Shown piece after piece: positions 25,766 through 35,146 of a stretch of 64,000 nucleotides of DNA; position 1 is the first letter of the stretch; every line of letters begins with the position of its first letter. Source of the DNA: Aeromicrobium sp. PE09-221 (GTDB taxonomy: Bacteria; Actinomycetota; Actinomycetes; Propionibacteriales; Nocardioidaceae); assembly GCF_002174305.1 (NCBI RefSeq), contig NZ_MIJB01000024.1, forward strand, positions 62,001-126,000. Direction: 5' to 3'. The position numbers and the translations under genes were made by a program. Under the pieces are notes generated by a model. The model saw nothing but the letters and a program-made list of their open reading frames with translations, searched no databases and had not been told where the DNA came from.

Positions 25766-25803
25766 TGCGCCGCCCCCGGGGAGGGATCCCCGGGGGCGGC
25801 GCA
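25766..25803 (-). terminator. Strong hairpin terminator after the surface protease gene
   Basis: A perfect 16-base-pair G+C stem (25766-25781 with 25788-25803) and six-base loop lie 12 bases beyond the protease stop codon on the minus strand. It also faces the relaxase remnant, so it could stop both directions. Just beyond it, GTTCTAGACCTAGAAC (25747-25762) is another small palindrome. Confidence 0.8.
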
Positions 25804-25814
25804 TCCGTCGCGCG

Positions 25815-28800
25815 CTATACCGCGCGACGGCGGAGTATCAACACGGCACTGCCTCCGAGCCCGAGCAGGGCCGCCATGATCAGCGTCCAGCCGAGATCTT
25901 CCATTGAGGCGCCCGTCCTCGGGAGACCGCCACCGGGCACCGCGACCTTCCCGGGATCGTCCGCATCAGACGGCGCGGGCTGCGGACTCTGGTTTCCGGG
26001 GTCGCTCCCGGAACCACCGTCGTCGCCACCACCAGCGCCGGGGTCGTCGATACGGATGTCGCCCCAGCCGATCAGCTCGCCCTCGGCATCGACTGCGGAG
26101 ATGCGATGAGTACCCGTGGTCCCCGCGGGGATCGTCACCGTGTAGCTCCCGGTGCCGGTCACCCGCGTCCATCCCAGGAACTCCGGCGCCCCGTGGAAGA
26201 AGGTGCCGACCCACGTGTCGGCATACTCCCGGGGGAGCACGACCTGATAGGTGTCGCCTTCGACATGGGTCACGAGCAGCTGCCCGCGGTTATCGCTGGT
26301 CAGCACGGGAGCATCGGGAGTCCCCTGAGGCTCCTCCTCTTCACCCGGATTGCCCGGCTCCTCGCCACCACCGTCGTTGTCCTGCACGGTGAGCGTCGCC
26401 GCCTCAGAGGTAGCGGTGCCGACGGAATTGGCGAAGACCGCGCGCACCTGAGTCCCACTCTGCGATAGCGAGACCGACTCAAGTGCGAGCGTGGATCCCG
26501 TGGCACCGTCGAGATCGGCCCATTCGGTATCGGCAGTGCGGGTCTGCCACTGCACGGTCGGCTCCGGGGATCCGACCGCCTTGGCCATGAACCGTGCCGT
26601 CTCACCCGGGCGTGCCGTCTGATCGACAGGCTGCTCGACAACCACGGGAGCCGTCTGTTCGGCCGCCCAATCGGCAGTCGCCGTCAGGCGCGTGATGTCA
26701 CGGACCTCGACCCGGAGCACGGCTCCTTCCGCTATGCCGCCGGAGTAGGTGGCTTCCGTGCTCCAGTCACGCGCCAGCGTGGAGGTCCCGCTGCCATCGA
26801 CGGTGAAAAAACGGTACTCATAGTCGCGCGTCTCACCGGCGGCCTCGGTCACACCACCCTGAGGCACGGCGGTGAACTCCGGTGCCTGCTCCTCGCCTGC
26901 TGCCGTGAGCGTCACGCCGAGCGGCGAGTAGGGCTTGAGCTGGGTAGCCGGATCCAGTCCCGCATTCGCGAGTCCGGCTACCGCCGCATCCCAGCCGGGC
27001 GTGCCCTCGGGGGCGTACACCACCGGGCTGGACGGGGTCGCATACGCGCTCATGCTCAGCTTCTCCAGATCCCCGGACACCACGATGGTCTGCGGTGTCT
27101 GCTGGGTGACATCCACTTCCTTCATGCCCGGCCCGAAGTACGCCGTCTTATTCACGACATTCCCCGAACCGAAGCTATCGTGGAAGACTGCACCCTTCGC
27201 CCCGCGGACGACGAGATGCTCAAGACTCGTGCCCATCATCCAGAAGCTATCGAATTCACGGATCTGGGTACCGAAATCGAGTTCTCGTAGAGAGCTGTTG
27301 AAATAGAACCCGTTGACGGACTCGAGGCTGTCCGGCAACACGACATCACGAAGAGACGATGCGGAGTTGAACGCTCCCGTACCGAGCTTGCGCACCCCCT
27401 CAGGGATCACCACCCGCTCCAGTGAATTGTTGTTCCGGAACGCCTGTGAGCCGATCTCGACGGTTCCGTCCACCACGGTGTACTCGGTGCCCTCACGCGT
27501 GGGCAGCGAGAGTTTCAGCACCAGACCGTCGGGCTCCCGCCCATAGAACACATTGTCATCGGCGAAGAAAGTCTCATTCGCCGGGTCGACCGTGAGCGTC
27601 TTGAGCTTGGGATTCCCGGTCAGCACATTCGTGCCGATCTCGGCCACGGAAGCTCCGAAGTGAATGCTCGTGAGATTCACCGAGTTCATGAGAGCCGAAT
27701 CGCCGACCTTCGTGACCGAATCGGGCACGACGAACTCGGTCAGTGAGTTGTTGTACGCGAAAGCGCTCGCGCCGATCTCTCGGAGCTGATCTCCGAACTC
27801 GATCTGCGACAGCTTGTCAGCATAGGCGAAAGCATCGGCGCCGATGCTCTCCACACCAGGGAGGGAGATCCGCGCGAGCTGGCCATTGTTGACGAAGGCA
27901 CTCGCGTGCAGGGTCCGCAGCGATCGCGGGGCCTGTAGTTCCGTCAGCTGTGCGGCGCTGAAGGCACTCGAACCGATCGTTTCGAGCCCTTCGGGAAGCA
28001 CCAGGCGCTTCGCCCGGGTTCCGAGGACCGCCCACGACTCGATCGCGGTGGTCCCCTCAGGCACGGTGAGGGTGTCCCCGGTCAGTTTCGCCGCCGGATA
28101 GGCGATCATCCGCTCACCGGACCGGTCATAGAGGATGCCGTCGCGCTCACTGTAGTGGGCTGTCCCGGGAGCGACCACGAAGCGCTCGAGGCTCGGGGTC
28201 GCCGGACCCGAACCCTCAGCCGTGAACACGCCGATCAGCTGATCCTTGCCGACATTCTTGCCGATGACTGCTTCTTCGAGTGCCGGGTTGTAGGCGAAGG
28301 CGGCATGTCCCACATCCGTCAGCGAAGCGGGCAGTGTCACGGATACCAGCGCGGTCTGCACGAAGGCCTGCGCGCCGACCGACTCCACCTGCCCCAGGTC
28401 GACCGACCGCAGCGGTGCACCTCCGAAAGCGCCGTCGCCGATCGTTCGGGTGCTCTCGGGAATCGACACGGCACGCAGCCCGGAAGCGGTGAAAGCGTAC
28501 GGTTCGATGCTGACGAGTGACTCAGGAAGATGCACCTCGCCCAGACTGGAGGTACGCGAGAATGCCGATTCGCCGATCTTCGTGACCTGATCGCCGAAGG
28601 TCACCTCGGTGAGGGTGTTCACGGCCTCGAATGCCTGGGAAGGGACCTCCGTCAGGTTCTCGGGCAACCGAATCTGCTGCAGTAGCGTCTCCGCGAAGAC
28701 ACGGTGACCCATGCTCCGCACCGAATCGGGCAGTTCGATGGACTTCAACGCCTGCGAGGACACAAAGGCCTCGGCACCGATCGATTCGAGGCGACTTGCC

Positions 28801-31800
28801 CGGCCCTCCTCCGGGGCGTCCTCGATCACGACCTTCTGGAGCACGGGCATCGCCGCGAACGCCGCGTCACCGATGCGCTCCACAGTGTGAGGGATCTGCA
28901 CCGATGTCAGAGCGGTTTGCGCGAATGCTCCCTCGGCGATCTCGCGGACTCCCGTAGGGATGCTGATGACAGAGCGGCTCCCCCGGTAGCCGAGGAGCAC
29001 TCCATCTTCGATGGCATAGTCGGCATAGTCGGCCTGCCGGACGGAGACCGGAACGGCCGCCACGAAGTCCCGGCCATCGGCATTCGTGACCGTCGCGGTG
29101 ATCTCGGCCTCGCCGAGGGCTCGCGCCGAGACGGTGCCCTCGTCATCCACGGTGACGATGTCCTCATCCGAGCTCTTCCATACCGGCGTTCGGTCGCGCA
29201 GGCTCGGCGCGAGTAGTGCCGTCAGGGTCTGCTCATCGCCTTCTCCCAGGGTCAGTGCCCCCGGACTGATGACGACGCCCGTCTCCTCGCTCACATTGGC
29301 GACTGTCACCGTCGTCGTGGCAGCGAAATCGGTGCCGCGAGCTGTCGCGGTGACCAACGCCTCGCCTTCGGCCACGCCGGTGAGCATGCCGCCACCGTCG
29401 ACCATCACCACATCGGGATGATCGGAGACCCAGTCGATCTCGGTGGCGACGGCATTCTCCGGCAGCAGCGATGCCGTCAGCTGCTGGGTCTGGCCCGCGA
29501 ACAACTGCACATCCGTCTGGTCGATCTCGATCCCCGAGACCGGCGACTCGAAGAGCGTCACCGTCAGCGGCGTGCTCGCATTCAGTCCGTAGTCCCAGAC
29601 GTAGAGGACCGCGGTCGACGGAAGTTCACGGTCACGGTTCATTTCACTTTCCGAGTACTTCCACGACTCGCTGATCTCGCTCAGCGGGATGGTGAGTTCA
29701 TACCGCTTCTTGCCCGAGTCGTCAGTCGACGTCGGATCGTCGAGCACGGTGCGATGGAAGTACCCTGCACCGGCGTACTCCTGCAGATCCACCGCGGCGA
29801 TCCAGCTGTCGTCGCTGAGTACCACGCTGAGCGCCGCGTCATCTCCGCTGCCGACGAGTTCAGCGGATTCCACCTTGGCTGGCGTGTTGTCGTAATAGAT
29901 GTTCGACTCGACGCTCTGGGTGGCGCTACCGGGCCCACTGGATGTGGCGGTCTGGCGCAGTGTGTAGGTGCCGGATTCGAGTTCGGTGTCCTCGGCATCG
30001 AAGGCGCTGAGGACGGGCTTGGGGGAGAGCCGGCTCTCGGCGTAGAGGATGCTGTCTATTCTCGGCTCGTAATAGGACTTCGCCACCTTCGAATAGGAAC
30101 GGTCGAGGATGGACGCATCGTCCTCGTCGCGGATCAGCTCATAGGTCAGCTTCTCGGCATTGCGCAACAGTCCCGTGACCGGTTGCACCTGGTTCGGGCT
30201 CGGACCGTAGCGGGTCGGCGACATGACGAAACGGTCCTCATCGACGTACTTCTCGGGCTCGAGAAGCGCCATGTCCTGCGCCTGCTGGTCCAGGGGGTTG
30301 ACACCCAGGGGCATGCCGTCGCCGAGCTTGGCGAGGGCCGACCCGTAGATGTGCGCCTCCCCGCTCGCGATCGAAGCATCGAAGACCGGAGCATCGGACC
30401 AGTCGCCGTAGAATCCGACGAACGGCACCGTGAGGTCAGGGACGGTGTCGGAATTGAGCCGCACGAAGCCATCGATGAAGGTGCCGTTGACGGCTTCCTT
30501 GACCCCCTCCTTGAAGGCATCATTCGCGGTGATCGTCACGCTCACCCGGGCTGAACCATTCGCCGGTACCGTCAGCGAGTTCGCCTCGGCATCGCCGCCG
30601 AAGGTGATGTCCACACCCTGATCGGTCCAGTCGACCTGGTCCTTTTGGAAGAGTCCATCCGCGATCCGGTCCGACAGGGCCGTGGCATCGAGCTCGTATT
30701 TCTGCGCGGCGTCGCTGAAATTGCGCGCTTCGAAGGTGAACTCATAGGTTCCCTCGCTGCTGTCGCCGAGCGAGGCCGATGGGCGCGAGTCATTGGGGGC
30801 GCCCTCCACGGAGAGGACGACCGGTGTCGTCATCGCACCCGGGGCGTTGACCAACCCGGCGCCTTGCACACGAGGCGTGTAGAGGATCCCGTCGGTGCGG
30901 GGGTTCTCGATGGGAACCGCGGTATTCATCAGGATCTGCGATGCCAGTGACGAGTACTCGGACTCCTTCACGTCCTGGAATTCATCGCTCTGCGCGAGAT
31001 GCTGTTTGACGAGAGCGAGAATGCCGGCGGTTTGGGGGGCCGACATCGATGTGCCCGACTCCCAGTCATAGCCGCCGGGAACCGCAGAGTAGATCCGACC
31101 ACCCGGTGCGGTGAAATCGGGCTTCAACTCCAGTTCCGGTGTCACACCGGCGCTGGTGAAGTCCGACATGGTGAAGTGGTCCCCCGCGACATCGAGCAGC
31201 GAGCTGTCGACTGTCAGGGTGCGATCGGCGGCCGCGAGGAGTGCCTCGCCGGCGGCCTTGGAGATGAGGGCGGCGGGAATGGTACCGGAGCTGACAGCAG
31301 GCGTGGCGAGAACCTTATTGTCCTCGTCGTCGATGAAGATCACCGCCGCGGGATCGACGATGCCCTGAGCGTTGACGAGCTTGTGCTCGAAGGACAGGCG
31401 CTCGCCGGCTTCCTCGCCTCCTCGACGCACGAGCAGGATGGTCTCGGTCGATGCGGTACCGGAGTCTGCGATCTCCTGTGAGGCGCGCCGCATGTCCGCG
31501 GAGGTTCCAACTCCTGCATCGACATAGGGATAGGTGCCGTCAGCGAGTTCGGAGAAGGCCACCGCGACACCGCCGGCCGTCGGCTGGGCACTGACGTAGT
31601 GCGCGCGGGTGCCGTCGCTGCCCCGGACATATGGCCGGGCCTCGGCATTGTCCACGCTCGCCACCGCGAGGGTGTCGTTCAAGCTGGCGGGCGAGCCGAC
31701 GATGCCGTAATCGGGGTCCGTGACATAGGGCAGTGACGCGCCGCTGGTGTTGTTGACGGCGGCTGTATCGGAGTTCCCGGCCGATACGTTGACGATCACG

Positions 31801-32975
31801 CCTTCGGCGCGCAGCTCGGCGTAGATGGAGCCGTAGAGTCCTTCACTGTCCGTGCTGAACCCCGCCGTGGATCCCAGGGACATGTTGACGACATCGGGGA
31901 GGACGACGGCTGCATCGTCGAGGGCTCCGAGGAGGGCCGTATCAGTCGCTGCTCCGTCTCCATCCCGGAACACCTTCTGCACCATGATCTGCGCGTCTGG
32001 TGCTGTTCCGCGGATCTGCTCTCCCCCATTGGCCGCGGCGATTCCGGCGACATGTGTGCCGTGGTACATGCCGTCGCCGTCGGGCGGGTTCACCTCCGCA
32101 TCATCATCGGCGTAGTCGTAGGCGAAGGGCACCTTCGGACTGACATATGCGGCCTGGTTACCGATCCCGAGGTCGTCTCGCAGGCCTTCCAGCCCGTCCT
32201 CGTCGAGTCGCGCCTCCTCCGGGTCGATATCGCCGGAAAAGGCCTCATGCCCGGTCTCGAGCCCGGTGTCGATGACACTGATGAGCATGCCTTCGCCTTG
32301 CTCGTCGACGCGATCTGCCCCGGTCATCGCGAGCGATGAACCGTTCACATATTCATAGGGGCCCGTCTCGAAGGCGGCATCCTGGGTCTTGACGGGGGCC
32401 GGGTAGACCGTCTCGATGAAGGCCGATTCCACCCCCGCGGACTGCCGCACGGTTTCGAGCGCCCACCGTGGCGCCTCGATCGCGAATCCGGTGAAGGCAT
32501 TCTCGAAGCGACGCACCACCGATGTCTCGGCATGTTCATAGCCCGCGGTGCTCGCAGCCTCGACCACCGCATCCGATACCCGCTTCTCGGTGCTCCGGAA
32601 ATCGAACAATCCGCGGGGCTTGGAGACGACGATCATCGTCACGGCCTCTTCCGGGTCCTCGCCCTCGGGAAGCAGGCGACCCGGCTGGGCGGGGTCGCCC
32701 CCCGAAGCATCCGAGCCCGGCTGGCGGGAGTCGTCGCCCGCTCCGGGGCCCTCGACCGGCGCCTGGACCTCGACGGCCGGTTCGAGGAGGCGCTCGTCGG
32801 GGGCTTCGCGCGGCGCGGCGGCCACCGGGGCCGATCCGGTGCCATGCAAGACGAGGGCGGCGCCTATCACACCCGCCAGGAGGGAGGCGGTGGTCAGGAT
32901 GACGATGAAGCGACGCAGGAATCGCGTCCGTGAGAGGGGCGCACGGGAGGAGACTGAGCGAGGGGAGTCGGACAC
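25815..32975 (-). CDS. LPXTG-anchored subtilisin-like (S8) protease with Ig-like and BspA leucine-rich repeats
   Basis: 2,386 residues from GTG 32975. Signal/membrane segment: about residues 23-44. The S8 catalytic triad is Asp236 (ISVIDTG), His308 (YHGTHVAGIAA) and Ser643 (GTSMSAPQTAG), with a PA-type insertion between His and Ser. A C5a-peptidase/lactocepin-like beta domain spans about 700-860, and two Big_2 Ig-like domains about 1145-1310. Tandem BspA-type LRR_5 repeats (patterns such as IGASAFAYN-SL-EFVVPDSV) cover about 1320-1990, and an Ig-like domain 2110-2200. The sorting signal LPRTG is at 2351-2355, then a hydrophobic helix and RRRAV. It is exported and sortase-linked to the wall; all triad residues are present. 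G+C looks lower than in neighbours. An iron box lies in its promoter; no sortase is in the window. Confidence 0.93.
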   Translation of the reverse strand: MSDSPRSVSSRAPLSRTRFLRRFIVILTTASLLAGVIGAALVLHGTGSAPVAAAPREAPDERLLEPAVEVQAPVEGPGAGDDSRQPGSDASGGDPAQPGRLLPEGEDPEEAVTMIVVSKPRGLFDFRSTEKRVSDAVVEAASTAGYEHAETSVVRRFENAFTGFAIEAPRWALETVRQSAGVESAFIETVYPAPVKTQDAAFETGPYEYVNGSSLAMTGADRVDEQGEGMLISVIDTGLETGHEAFSGDIDPEEARLDEDGLEGLRDDLGIGNQAAYVSPKVPFAYDYADDDAEVNPPDGDGMYHGTHVAGIAAANGGEQIRGTAPDAQIMVQKVFRDGDGAATDTALLGALDDAAVVLPDVVNMSLGSTAGFSTDSEGLYGSIYAELRAEGVIVNVSAGNSDTAAVNNTSGASLPYVTDPDYGIVGSPASLNDTLAVASVDNAEARPYVRGSDGTRAHYVSAQPTAGGVAVAFSELADGTYPYVDAGVGTSADMRRASQEIADSGTASTETILLVRRGGEEAGERLSFEHKLVNAQGIVDPAAVIFIDDEDNKVLATPAVSSGTIPAALISKAAGEALLAAADRTLTVDSSLLDVAGDHFTMSDFTSAGVTPELELKPDFTAPGGRIYSAVPGGYDWESGTSMSAPQTAGILALVKQHLAQSDEFQDVKESEYSSLASQILMNTAVPIENPRTDGILYTPRVQGAGLVNAPGAMTTPVVLSVEGAPNDSRPSASLGDSSEGTYEFTFEARNFSDAAQKYELDATALSDRIADGLFQKDQVDWTDQGVDITFGGDAEANSLTVPANGSARVSVTITANDAFKEGVKEAVNGTFIDGFVRLNSDTVPDLTVPFVGFYGDWSDAPVFDASIASGEAHIYGSALAKLGDGMPLGVNPLDQQAQDMALLEPEKYVDEDRFVMSPTRYGPSPNQVQPVTGLLRNAEKLTYELIRDEDDASILDRSYSKVAKSYYEPRIDSILYAESRLSPKPVLSAFDAEDTELESGTYTLRQTATSSGPGSATQSVESNIYYDNTPAKVESAELVGSGDDAALSVVLSDDSWIAAVDLQEYAGAGYFHRTVLDDPTSTDDSGKKRYELTIPLSEISESWKYSESEMNRDRELPSTAVLYVWDYGLNASTPLTVTLFESPVSGIEIDQTDVQLFAGQTQQLTASLLPENAVATEIDWVSDHPDVVMVDGGGMLTGVAEGEALVTATARGTDFAATTTVTVANVSEETGVVISPGALTLGEGDEQTLTALLAPSLRDRTPVWKSSDEDIVTVDDEGTVSARALGEAEITATVTNADGRDFVAAVPVSVRQADYADYAIEDGVLLGYRGSRSVISIPTGVREIAEGAFAQTALTSVQIPHTVERIGDAAFAAMPVLQKVVIEDAPEEGRASRLESIGAEAFVSSQALKSIELPDSVRSMGHRVFAETLLQQIRLPENLTEVPSQAFEAVNTLTEVTFGDQVTKIGESAFSRTSSLGEVHLPESLVSIEPYAFTASGLRAVSIPESTRTIGDGAFGGAPLRSVDLGQVESVGAQAFVQTALVSVTLPASLTDVGHAAFAYNPALEEAVIGKNVGKDQLIGVFTAEGSGPATPSLERFVVAPGTAHYSERDGILYDRSGERMIAYPAAKLTGDTLTVPEGTTAIESWAVLGTRAKRLVLPEGLETIGSSAFSAAQLTELQAPRSLRTLHASAFVNNGQLARISLPGVESIGADAFAYADKLSQIEFGDQLREIGASAFAYNNSLTEFVVPDSVTKVGDSALMNSVNLTSIHFGASVAEIGTNVLTGNPKLKTLTVDPANETFFADDNVFYGREPDGLVLKLSLPTREGTEYTVVDGTVEIGSQAFRNNNSLERVVIPEGVRKLGTGAFNSASSLRDVVLPDSLESVNGFYFNSSLRELDFGTQIREFDSFWMMGTSLEHLVVRGAKGAVFHDSFGSGNVVNKTAYFGPGMKEVDVTQQTPQTIVVSGDLEKLSMSAYATPSSPVVYAPEGTPGWDAAVAGLANAGLDPATQLKPYSPLGVTLTAAGEEQAPEFTAVPQGGVTEAAGETRDYEYRFFTVDGSGTSTLARDWSTEATYSGGIAEGAVLRVEVRDITRLTATADWAAEQTAPVVVEQPVDQTARPGETARFMAKAVGSPEPTVQWQTRTADTEWADLDGATGSTLALESVSLSQSGTQVRAVFANSVGTATSEAATLTVQDNDGGGEEPGNPGEEEEPQGTPDAPVLTSDNRGQLLVTHVEGDTYQVVLPREYADTWVGTFFHGAPEFLGWTRVTGTGSYTVTIPAGTTGTHRISAVDAEGELIGWGDIRIDDPGAGGGDDGGSGSDPGNQSPQPAPSDADDPGKVAVPGGGLPRTGASMEDLGWTLIMAALLGLGGSAVLILRRRAV

Positions 32976-32996
32976 AGCGAGTGACTATAGCCCAGC

Positions 32997-33015
32997 TGAA
33001 GCAAGGCTAACCTAA
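32997..33015 (-). promoter_or_regulatory. DtxR/IdeR iron box in the surface-protease promoter
   Basis: Minus strand TTAGGTTAGCCTTGCTTCA matches 15 of 19 positions of the DtxR/IdeR consensus TTAGGTTAGCCTAACCTAA, with the first 12 identical. A TATAGT -10 box follows 12 bases later (32985-32990), eight bases before the GTG start, so the box covers the -35 and spacer region. Binding of iron-loaded repressor would block initiation. The resulting mRNA would be leaderless or nearly so. A DtxR/IdeR gene lies at 53 kb. Confidence 0.75.
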
Positions 33016-33045
33016 GTGGTCTTGCTCGCTGCGATGTCGCGTGTG

Positions 33046-34590
33046 CTAATGGGCGGATCTCCCCAGCTCCGCCAGCGCGAACAGATGTGAGGGTGTCGTC
33101 CGGCCGCGGAGGGTGACGGTCTCGTGCTCGACCCACTCGCTGCCGGCTCCGGCTGCCTCGATACTGGCCTGATCGGCCAGTACGCGCCCCTCGGCCCGCT
33201 TGGCCAGGTCGGTGATCCGGGACGCCGCGTTCACCGCATCGCCGATGACCGTGTATTCGAAACGTGACTCGTGCCCGACATATCCGGCAACAACACGACC
33301 GGTGGCGACGCCGATGCCGAAGTCGATCTCGGGCATCTCCCGCGGCAACCGCAACGCCATCGACCGGGCCGCCGCGAGGGCCAGGGCCGCATGGTCGTCC
33401 CGCTCGGCGGGCGCCCCGAAGACCGCCAGGACCGCGTCACCCATGAACTTGTTGACGAGGCCCTCGTGGGCGTCGACCTCCTGCACCACGACCCCGAAGA
33501 ACCGGTTGAGGACATCGACCACCTCGGCCGGATCGCGATCCGTCGCGAATCCCGTCGATCCGGTCAGATCGACGAACAGCACCGTCGCCTCCCGCGCCTG
33601 ACCCCCGAGCTCGATATCAGCGAGCGCGGCCTCAGCGACATCCTGGCCGACCTGGCGTCCGAACACATCCCGGAGCCTTTCGCGCTCACGCAGCCCCATC
33701 ACCATCTCGTTGAAGCCGACCTGCAGCGCCCCCAACTCGGTGCCGTCGTAGACCGGGACCTCGGTGTCCAAGCGTCCGGCCCGTACGTCGCGCATGGCAT
33801 CGCGGACCGTCCGCACCGGAGCCGTGACCGCTCGGGCATTGAGCCAGGTGACGAAGAATCCGAACACCAGCACCACCGCGGCGATGACGAGGGTCGTGAC
33901 CGCCATGAGCCGCAGGTCGATGTCATCGAGCATGAACGACAGCAGCGCCACCGCGAGCAATCCCGCGACCGGCACCCCGGTCCCCAGTGTCCAGAAGACC
34001 AGCATCCGGGCCCCGACGCCGAGACGCGCCTGCGGCACAGCGCCCGCCGCCAGCGCCCTGGCCGCGACCGGGCGCAGCGCGAACTCGCTCAGCAGGAAGG
34101 CGATGGCCGAGACGATCACCATCGTGATCGTCACCGTGAACCCGGTCGTGATCGCCCGGTCCGGTTGGATGATCACCGCTAGGAGCGTGAAGAGCACGAC
34201 ACCGCCGAGCCACAGCAGTGCCTGGGCGGTGGTCAGGGCGACCGGGACACGCAGCGACCGCCGTAGCTCACGAGGTGTGGGAACTTCGCCACGCAAGGCC
34301 CACTGCAAGGCTGACAATGTCCGCGCCGTGCCCCAGCCCAGGCCCACCAAGACCGCGACGGCGACATAGACCGGCACGGCGATCGCCAGCGCGATCACCG
34401 TCGCACGGGTCGGGGGCGGCGCGGGGATCACGACCGTCGACAGCACCACCACGATGCCGACTCCGATGAGATGGGTCCCGAGCAGAAGAACGCTCAAGAG
34501 CAGCTGGACTCGGACCCGCAGACGGCGGGTCGACTGATCCGGGGGACCGAGGAGACGTGACCCGAACATGCGTGACTCCGCGCGTCCCAT
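33046..34590 (-). CDS. Membrane-bound class III adenylate cyclase with HAMP domain
   Basis: 514 residues from ATG 34590, which has AAGGAG eight bases upstream (longer frames to 34641 lack one). Six hydrophobic helices fill about residues 25-240. A HAMP linker (about 245-300, WLNARAVTAPVRTVRDAMRD) leads into the class III catalytic domain. The metal-binding Asp residues are in VLFVDLTGSTGF and NKFMGDAVLAVFG (with the substrate Lys), and the transition-state residues are in VIGDAVNAASRI. The layout is that of the M. tuberculosis Rv1318c-Rv1320c/Rv3645 cyclases. It makes cAMP at the membrane and is divergent from a cyclic-nucleotide-binding protein. Confidence 0.93.
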   Translation of the reverse strand: MGRAESRMFGSRLLGPPDQSTRRLRVRVQLLLSVLLLGTHLIGVGIVVVLSTVVIPAPPPTRATVIALAIAVPVYVAVAVLVGLGWGTARTLSALQWALRGEVPTPRELRRSLRVPVALTTAQALLWLGGVVLFTLLAVIIQPDRAITTGFTVTITMVIVSAIAFLLSEFALRPVAARALAAGAVPQARLGVGARMLVFWTLGTGVPVAGLLAVALLSFMLDDIDLRLMAVTTLVIAAVVLVFGFFVTWLNARAVTAPVRTVRDAMRDVRAGRLDTEVPVYDGTELGALQVGFNEMVMGLRERERLRDVFGRQVGQDVAEAALADIELGGQAREATVLFVDLTGSTGFATDRDPAEVVDVLNRFFGVVVQEVDAHEGLVNKFMGDAVLAVFGAPAERDDHAALALAAARSMALRLPREMPEIDFGIGVATGRVVAGYVGHESRFEYTVIGDAVNAASRITDLAKRAEGRVLADQASIEAAGAGSEWVEHETVTLRGRTTPSHLFALAELGRSAH

Positions 34591-34702
34591 GTCCGTTGCT
34601 CCTTGTGCGGTCATCAGATGAACGTCTGAACTTCGACGCATCGCTCCACATCAAAGCAGGAACTGGCCTACCGTGGGGCTCAACGCACCGAAAGGAACCA
34701 GC

Positions 34703-35104
34703 ATGGCACGAAAGTCCGATGCCGACGTCATCTCGGCATTGCAGCGTCTTACCGACTTCGACGACGCCACCGTCAAAGCACTGGCGAGCACGGGACAGCC
34801 CGTGCACATCCCCGCGAACTGGGCCATGGTCGTCGAACATCAGCCCGCCGACAAGGCCTACATCCTGCTCGACGGCTCCGTGGAGATCCGCAAGGACGGA
34901 GAGGTCGTCGCCACCTTGCAGCCCGGCGATGTCGTCGGCGAGATCGCCCTGGTGACGGGTCGCCTCCGTAGTGCCACGGTGGTCACCACCACCGATGTCC
35001 AGGCACTCCACTTCACGGCCGATGCCTTCGAGGAACTGGCCACGCACAGTCCCGCCTTCGCGGAGACGCTGCGCGACGCCGCGAGGCATCGCCTCGAGGG
35101 CTGA
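34703..35104 (+). CDS. Stand-alone cyclic-nucleotide-binding protein
   Basis: 133 residues from ATG 34703, with AAAGGA nine bases upstream. The whole protein is one cNMP-binding beta-roll: VHIPANWAMVVEHQPADKAY, then ILLDGSVEIRKDGEVVATLQ. The phosphate-binding cassette is PGDVVGEIALVTGRLRSATV, with the Glu and Arg expected for cAMP contact. There is no helix-turn-helix, so it is not a CRP transcription factor but a small effector or buffer protein. It diverges from the adenylate cyclase gene 112 bases away, suggesting a source-receptor pair. It ends at a bidirectional hairpin. Confidence 0.9.
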   Translation: MARKSDADVISALQRLTDFDDATVKALASTGQPVHIPANWAMVVEHQPADKAYILLDGSVEIRKDGEVVATLQPGDVVGEIALVTGRLRSATVVTTTDVQALHFTADAFEELATHSPAFAETLRDAARHRLEG

Positions 35105-35108
35105 CGTC

Positions 35109-35143
35109 CCGGTGGGGCGGGGTTCCCTGCCTCGCCCCACCGG
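35109..35143. terminator. Bidirectional hairpin between cNMP-binding and AmaP genes
   Basis: CCGGTGGGGCG (35109-35119) pairs with CGCCCCACCGG (35133-35143), eleven perfect base pairs, with two more pairs after a mismatch. It fills the 42-base gap between two convergent stop codons. Confidence 0.7.
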
Positions 35144-35146
35144 CGG

